NCBI GenBank assembly: GCA_964405435.1
Contig: CAYOOD010000037.1
Location: 1-64,000 of the forward strand
Direction of reading: 5' to 3'
DNA from: DVEG01 sp964405435
GTDB taxonomy: Bacteria > Cyanobacteriota > Cyanobacteriia > Cyanobacteriales > Oscillatoriaceae
DNA length: 64,000 nt
Made by a program: the position numbers and the translations under genes. The notes under the pieces are model-generated. The model was not told the origin of the DNA, did not search any database, and saw only the letters and a list, made by a program, of their open reading frames with translations. Positions 61,235 through 64,000 of the stretch are shown here, in pieces; position 1 is the stretch's first letter; the number at the start of each line of letters is the position of its first letter.

Positions 61235-61588
61235 ATGACTGTTATTTTGCATATTGCGCCGCGCCCGGAGTGGGAAAGCGCCAAACAAGCCGGCAGTTAT
61301 CGCGGCGATACCTTGGAATCAGAAGGCTTTATCCACTGTTGCTTTCCGCCGCAACTCGCCACCGTCGCCAATCGGTGGTTTCCCGCACAGAAGGGATTGA
61401 TACTGCTTTGCATTGACGCGGAAAAAGTGCGATCGCCCATCAAATATGAAGGCGCGGAAGGAGGGGAGCAATTCCCTCACATTTACGGAGCGCTAAATCT
61501 GGATGCCGTCTTTAAAGTTCTCGATTTTGAACCGGGAGAAGATGGCAACTTTGAAGGATCGGAAGCACTAAATAGTGTAAAGTGCTGA
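61235..61588 (+). CDS. DUF952 family protein (117 aa)
   Basis: DUF952 signature: ILHIAPRPEWESAKQAGSYRGDTLESEGFIHCCFPPQLATVANRWFPAQKGLILLCIDAEKV and GGEQFPHIYGALNLDAV. Members are small cytosolic proteins, some proposed glutathione-S-transferase-like or glycan-related, without firm function. The last codons (AAG TGC TGA) lie in a heptamer repeat, so the repeat supplies its stop codon. Confidence 0.92.
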   Translation: MTVILHIAPRPEWESAKQAGSYRGDTLESEGFIHCCFPPQLATVANRWFPAQKGLILLCIDAEKVRSPIKYEGAEGGEQFPHIYGALNLDAVFKVLDFEPGEDGNFEGSEALNSVKC

Positions 61589-61606
61589 GTGCTGAGTGCT
61601 GAGTGC
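61581..61606. repeat. Heptamer repeat at the end of DUF952 gene
   Basis: AGTGCTG units, about three and a half copies, overlapping the stop codon of the DUF952 gene. Confidence 0.85.
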
Positions 61607-61720
61607 AGATTGGAACGTCTTAACTCGTGACTAGGCTTCCGTCTGGGAAGAATTTTTGTAAGGATTTTTACGACTCAATTATAAACGCTATAATCAAAAG
61701 ATTGAGCGATCGGGGAAAAA

Positions 61721-61909
61721 ATGGAAAAAAAGAAAGTCGATGCGGCTGAATACGTCGATACAATGGCCCTTTTACTGGAGCTGCCCCTCGCGCCAGAACA
61801 CCGAGCGGGGGTTGTAGAAAATTTTGCCAGAATCGAGGCGATCGCGCAACTCGTTCTAGAATTCCCACTGCCAGAAGAAATCGAAGCCGCGCCCATATTT
61901 GAACCATGA
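61721..61909 (+). CDS. atzG: AtzG-like small subunit (DUF4089), 62 aa
   Basis: VDTMALLLELPLAPEHRAGVVENFARIEAIAQLVLEFPLP with EIEAAPIFEP at the end: the DUF4089/AtzG helical subunit that binds the amidase AtzE. Stop overlaps the ATG of the next gene by 4 bp (ATGA), indicating coupled expression. AtzG and AtzE together form 1-carboxybiuret hydrolase (shown in Pseudomonas); in cyanobacteria the substrate may differ. Confidence 0.85.
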   Translation: MEKKKVDAAEYVDTMALLLELPLAPEHRAGVVENFARIEAIAQLVLEFPLPEEIEAAPIFEP

Positions 61910-63306
61910 CTCTAGATTTAAACAAAGCCGATGCCCTCTCAACCGCCGCCGCCGTTCGGGCAGGGCAAATCAGCGCCAAAGAAGTCGTATCGGCGGCTTT
62001 AGAAAGAATAGCGGCGCGGGATAAAACGCTTAATTGTTTTACGACGGTAACGGCGGATGCGGCAATAGCCGATGCTGAGAAAATCGATGCGGCGATCGCA
62101 TCTGGCGAAGAACCCGGTTTCCTCGCTGGCGTTCCCTTTGCCGTCAAAAACTTATTTGATATTGCCGGAATTACCACCCTTGCCGGCTCGAAAATCAATG
62201 CCGAAAACCCCCCCGCAACCCGAGACGCTACCGCAGTTTCCCGACTCAAACAAGCCGGTGCCGTGCTGGTTGGGGCGCTGAATATGGACGAATACGCCTA
62301 CGGATTCGTCACCGAAAATGCCCACTACGGCGCAACCCACAACCCCCACGATTTAAATCGCGTCGCGGGCGGTTCCTCGGGCGGTTCGGCGGCGGCAGTT
62401 GCGGCGGGATTGGTGCCGCTGACGCTCGGTTCCGATACCAACGGATCGATCCGCGTGCCGGCGGCGCTGTGCGGCGTGTACGGCTTGAAACCGACTTACG
62501 GGCGTCTGTCGCGGGCGGGTGCGGCGCTGTTTTGCGGCAGTTTGGATCATATCGGCCCGTTTGCCCGCTCAGTACAGGATATTATCGGGGCGTTTGATAG
62601 TTTGCAAGGATCGGACGATCGCGATCCGGTCTGTACCAAGCGCCCCATTTATCCTGTCATGGCGCAAATGGGGCCGGACATTGGCGACGTGCGAATCGCG
62701 ATCGCGGGCGGTTATTTTGCAAAAAGTGCGGAACCGGCAGCCTTGGAGGCAGTGGAAACCGTGGCTCGCGCCCTGGGGGTGACGCAGTACGTCGAGATTC
62801 CAGAGGCGCATCGGGCAAGGGCGGCAGCCTTCGTGATTACGGCGAGCGAGGGAGCGAATTTGCATTGGGAAAAGTTGCGATCGCGCCCGCAGGATTTTGA
62901 TTTTGCCACCCGCGATCGCTTTTTAGCGGGTGCAATGATTCCGGCTGCGTGGTACATTCAGGCGCAGCGGTTTCGCCAGTGGTATCGCGATCGCGTCCGC
63001 GAAATCTTTGAGAAAGTCGATTTAATTTTAGCGCCTGCCACGCCTTGCGCCGCCCCCGAGATCGGACAGCAAAAGATGATATTAGATGGCGTTGAAATCC
63101 TCGTTCGCCCCCATTTAGGATTATTTACACAACCGCTCTCTTTCATCGGATTGCCGGTTTTATCCGTACCGATTCAGCGCCCCGGCAAACTGCCATTGGG
63201 CGTGCAATTAATAGCCGCACCCTACAACGAAGCTGCCATTCTGCGCGTTGCATCCGTGCTGGAAGAGGGCGGCATTGTATCAGCACCCGTAGTGGGAGAA
63301 ACCTAA
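61906..63306 (+). CDS. atzE: AtzE-family amidase (466 aa)
   Basis: Amidase-signature fold: K81 (VPFAVKNLFD), cis-Ser and nucleophile S157/S181 (AGGSSGGSAAAVAAGLVPL, TLGSDTNGSIRVPA). The set matches Ser-cisSer-Lys. It starts inside the AtzG stop (ATGA overlap). Family converts 1-carboxybiuret to urea-1,3-dicarboxylate in Pseudomonas. An aminotransferase/GatA role is unlikely because of AtzG pairing. Convergent with the ureidoglycolate-lyase-like gene, so two nitrogen-salvage genes face each other. Confidence 0.92.
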   Translation: MTLDLNKADALSTAAAVRAGQISAKEVVSAALERIAARDKTLNCFTTVTADAAIADAEKIDAAIASGEEPGFLAGVPFAVKNLFDIAGITTLAGSKINAENPPATRDATAVSRLKQAGAVLVGALNMDEYAYGFVTENAHYGATHNPHDLNRVAGGSSGGSAAAVAAGLVPLTLGSDTNGSIRVPAALCGVYGLKPTYGRLSRAGAALFCGSLDHIGPFARSVQDIIGAFDSLQGSDDRDPVCTKRPIYPVMAQMGPDIGDVRIAIAGGYFAKSAEPAALEAVETVARALGVTQYVEIPEAHRARAAAFVITASEGANLHWEKLRSRPQDFDFATRDRFLAGAMIPAAWYIQAQRFRQWYRDRVREIFEKVDLILAPATPCAAPEIGQQKMILDGVEILVRPHLGLFTQPLSFIGLPVLSVPIQRPGKLPLGVQLIAAPYNEAAILRVASVLEEGGIVSAPVVGET

Positions 63307-63313
63307 CCCCCCA

Positions 63314-63393
63314 CCCCCCTTCCCTGCGAGGGAAGGGGGGGAATTTGAGAAGTATCTCATTAACAAATCCCCCCTCTCCGCCTCGGAGAGGGG
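63314..63393. terminator. Two strong hairpins between convergent genes
   Basis: CCCCCCTTCCCT/AGGGAAGGGGGG (63314-63340, 12-bp perfect stem, GCG loop) and CCCCTCTCCG/CGGAGAGGGG (63371-63393). They sit between the ends of atzE and the next gene, a bidirectional terminator or dispersed repeat pair. Confidence 0.65.
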
Positions 63394-63420
63394 CGGTAGG
63401 GGGGAGAAGTCACTCTTGCT

Positions 63421-63912
63421 TCAAACAATTTCAAACTCTACATTGTAGGTCGTCAGTAAATTGCAAGTATCGTGGTCGTTAATATTCGTATCGCTCAGCT
63501 CCAAATTGTAAAAATCGACAAAATCCTGGTCGAAATATGGCCCCGCGTGCCAAGTACCAACCTCTAACTTAATAAAACAATTCCCCGGAATTCTAAAGAC
63601 TGCGATATCCTGCAAACGCGGTTTCGGACTCTCTCCCGGCGGAGCCACGCCCATAAACCATTCTTTACCCTCCAGAGAACCCAAGCATTGCGTGCATTTG
63701 ACGTGGCGCGTAATCTTGTGAAATTTTCGACCTTTTTCGACTAGGCGCATGATATAAAAACGGGGGATGCCATTTTGCAGCACCAAGTTAGCGTCATCCG
63801 AATCGAAATGCTTGCCATCTTGACTTGCATAGATCACCTGCCCGTAGGGCTGAAATGTTTCTGGCGTTATGAGTTGTGCCTGTAATGGTTTGACTGTCTG
63901 GATTGAGTTCAT
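63421..63912 (-). CDS. Ureidoglycolate lyase-like protein (163 aa)
   Basis: Family features: LQAQLITPETFQPYGQVI at the start, FYIMRLVEKGRKFHKITRHVKCTQCLGSLEGKEWFMGVAPP, then IPGNCFIKLEVGTWHAGPYF, the AllA/ureidoglycolate-lyase cupin core with HxxxxxH/TWHAGP. It releases urea and glyoxylate from ureidoglycolate in purine catabolism (known for AllA). Extra residues KCTQC may bind metal. Close to atzE, suggesting urea-type nitrogen salvage. ATG 63912. Confidence 0.88.
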   Translation of the reverse strand: MNSIQTVKPLQAQLITPETFQPYGQVIYASQDGKHFDSDDANLVLQNGIPRFYIMRLVEKGRKFHKITRHVKCTQCLGSLEGKEWFMGVAPPGESPKPRLQDIAVFRIPGNCFIKLEVGTWHAGPYFDQDFVDFYNLELSDTNINDHDTCNLLTTYNVEFEIV

Positions 63913-63979
63913 AAAAAGTGACTTGTAATCTTTCTATTTTCCAGATAAAATACTCGTGCAGTTTTACCACAAAAACATC

Positions 63980-64000
63980 ATGGCAACTTGGTTTGAAACG
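63980..64000 (+). CDS. Start of a gene running out of the window
   Basis: ATG GCA ACT TGG TTT GAA ACG at the very end; no stop. It is divergent from the ureidoglycolate-lyase-like gene 67 bp away. Only seven codons visible, so identity cannot be assessed. Confidence 0.35.

Overview
The window is cyanobacterial chromosome. The HIP1 octamer GCGATCGC is scattered through genes and spacers. The gene set is typical of cyanobacteria: cyanophycinase, SLH/OprB porin, GUN4-domain protein, DUF1824, a truncated haemoglobin, KirBac-type channel, pentapeptide-repeat and WG-repeat proteins. Heptamer tandem repeats (AGTGCTG)n, other dispersed repeats and long spacers suggest a filamentous, repeat-rich lineage (Oscillatoriales-like). 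That placement is inference; no rRNA is present to test it. Layout. 1-1.4 kb: two secreted pentapeptide-repeat proteins. 1.9-4.9 kb: a repeat-rich accessory island with two double-glycine-leader peptide genes (near-identical leaders, unrelated cores), a RAYT-type Y1 transposase with a decayed second copy, and three tandem REP-like palindromes. 4.9-17.4 kb: porin, DUF4126 membrane protein, glutamate/amino-acid dehydrogenase with a structured leader, MsrP, a truncated transposase, DUF1824, a small divergent pair with candidate operators, an SLH/DUF3747 protein and an alpha/beta hydrolase. 17.4-20.6 kb: a two-gene vWA plus ARPP-1-like operon next to a degenerate tRNA-like sequence. 21-24.4 kb: GHL10-type hydrolase, membrane protein, cyanophycinase, small conserved protein. 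25.9-37.6 kb: GH13 enzyme, a multi-PAS hybrid histidine kinase, YihY, a BON protein and a 1039-aa membrane protein with eight helical repeats. 37.6-43.1 kb: a second accessory stretch with a MITE-like element, a STAND ATPase under an iteron-like array, a GUN4-domain protein, a CFI-box remnant, a toxin-antitoxin pair and a decayed two-gene pair. 43.2-51.8 kb: methyltransferase, GH31, DUF2993, aldo/keto reductase, YidD and a three-gene ABC-2 exporter. 52-64 kb: an unknown zinc-binding-like protein, WG repeats, a SWIM-like protein with a hairpin over its ribosome binding site, ArgJ, TPR and zinc-ribbon proteins, GlbN, KirBac, DUF952, AtzG/AtzE and a ureidoglycolate lyase-like protein. Joint roles. 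Nitrogen storage and salvage recur (amino-acid dehydrogenase, cyanophycinase, ArgJ, AtzGE, ureidoglycolate lyase-like), but these genes are scattered and not one operon. GH13 and GH31 point to alpha-glucan turnover. The most unusual parts are the leader-conserved/core-divergent peptide pair beside a RAYT/REP element, the vWA/ARPP-1 operon, the eight-repeat membrane protein, and heptamer repeats that supply the stop codons of several genes. No rRNA, convincing intact tRNA or CRISPR array was found.
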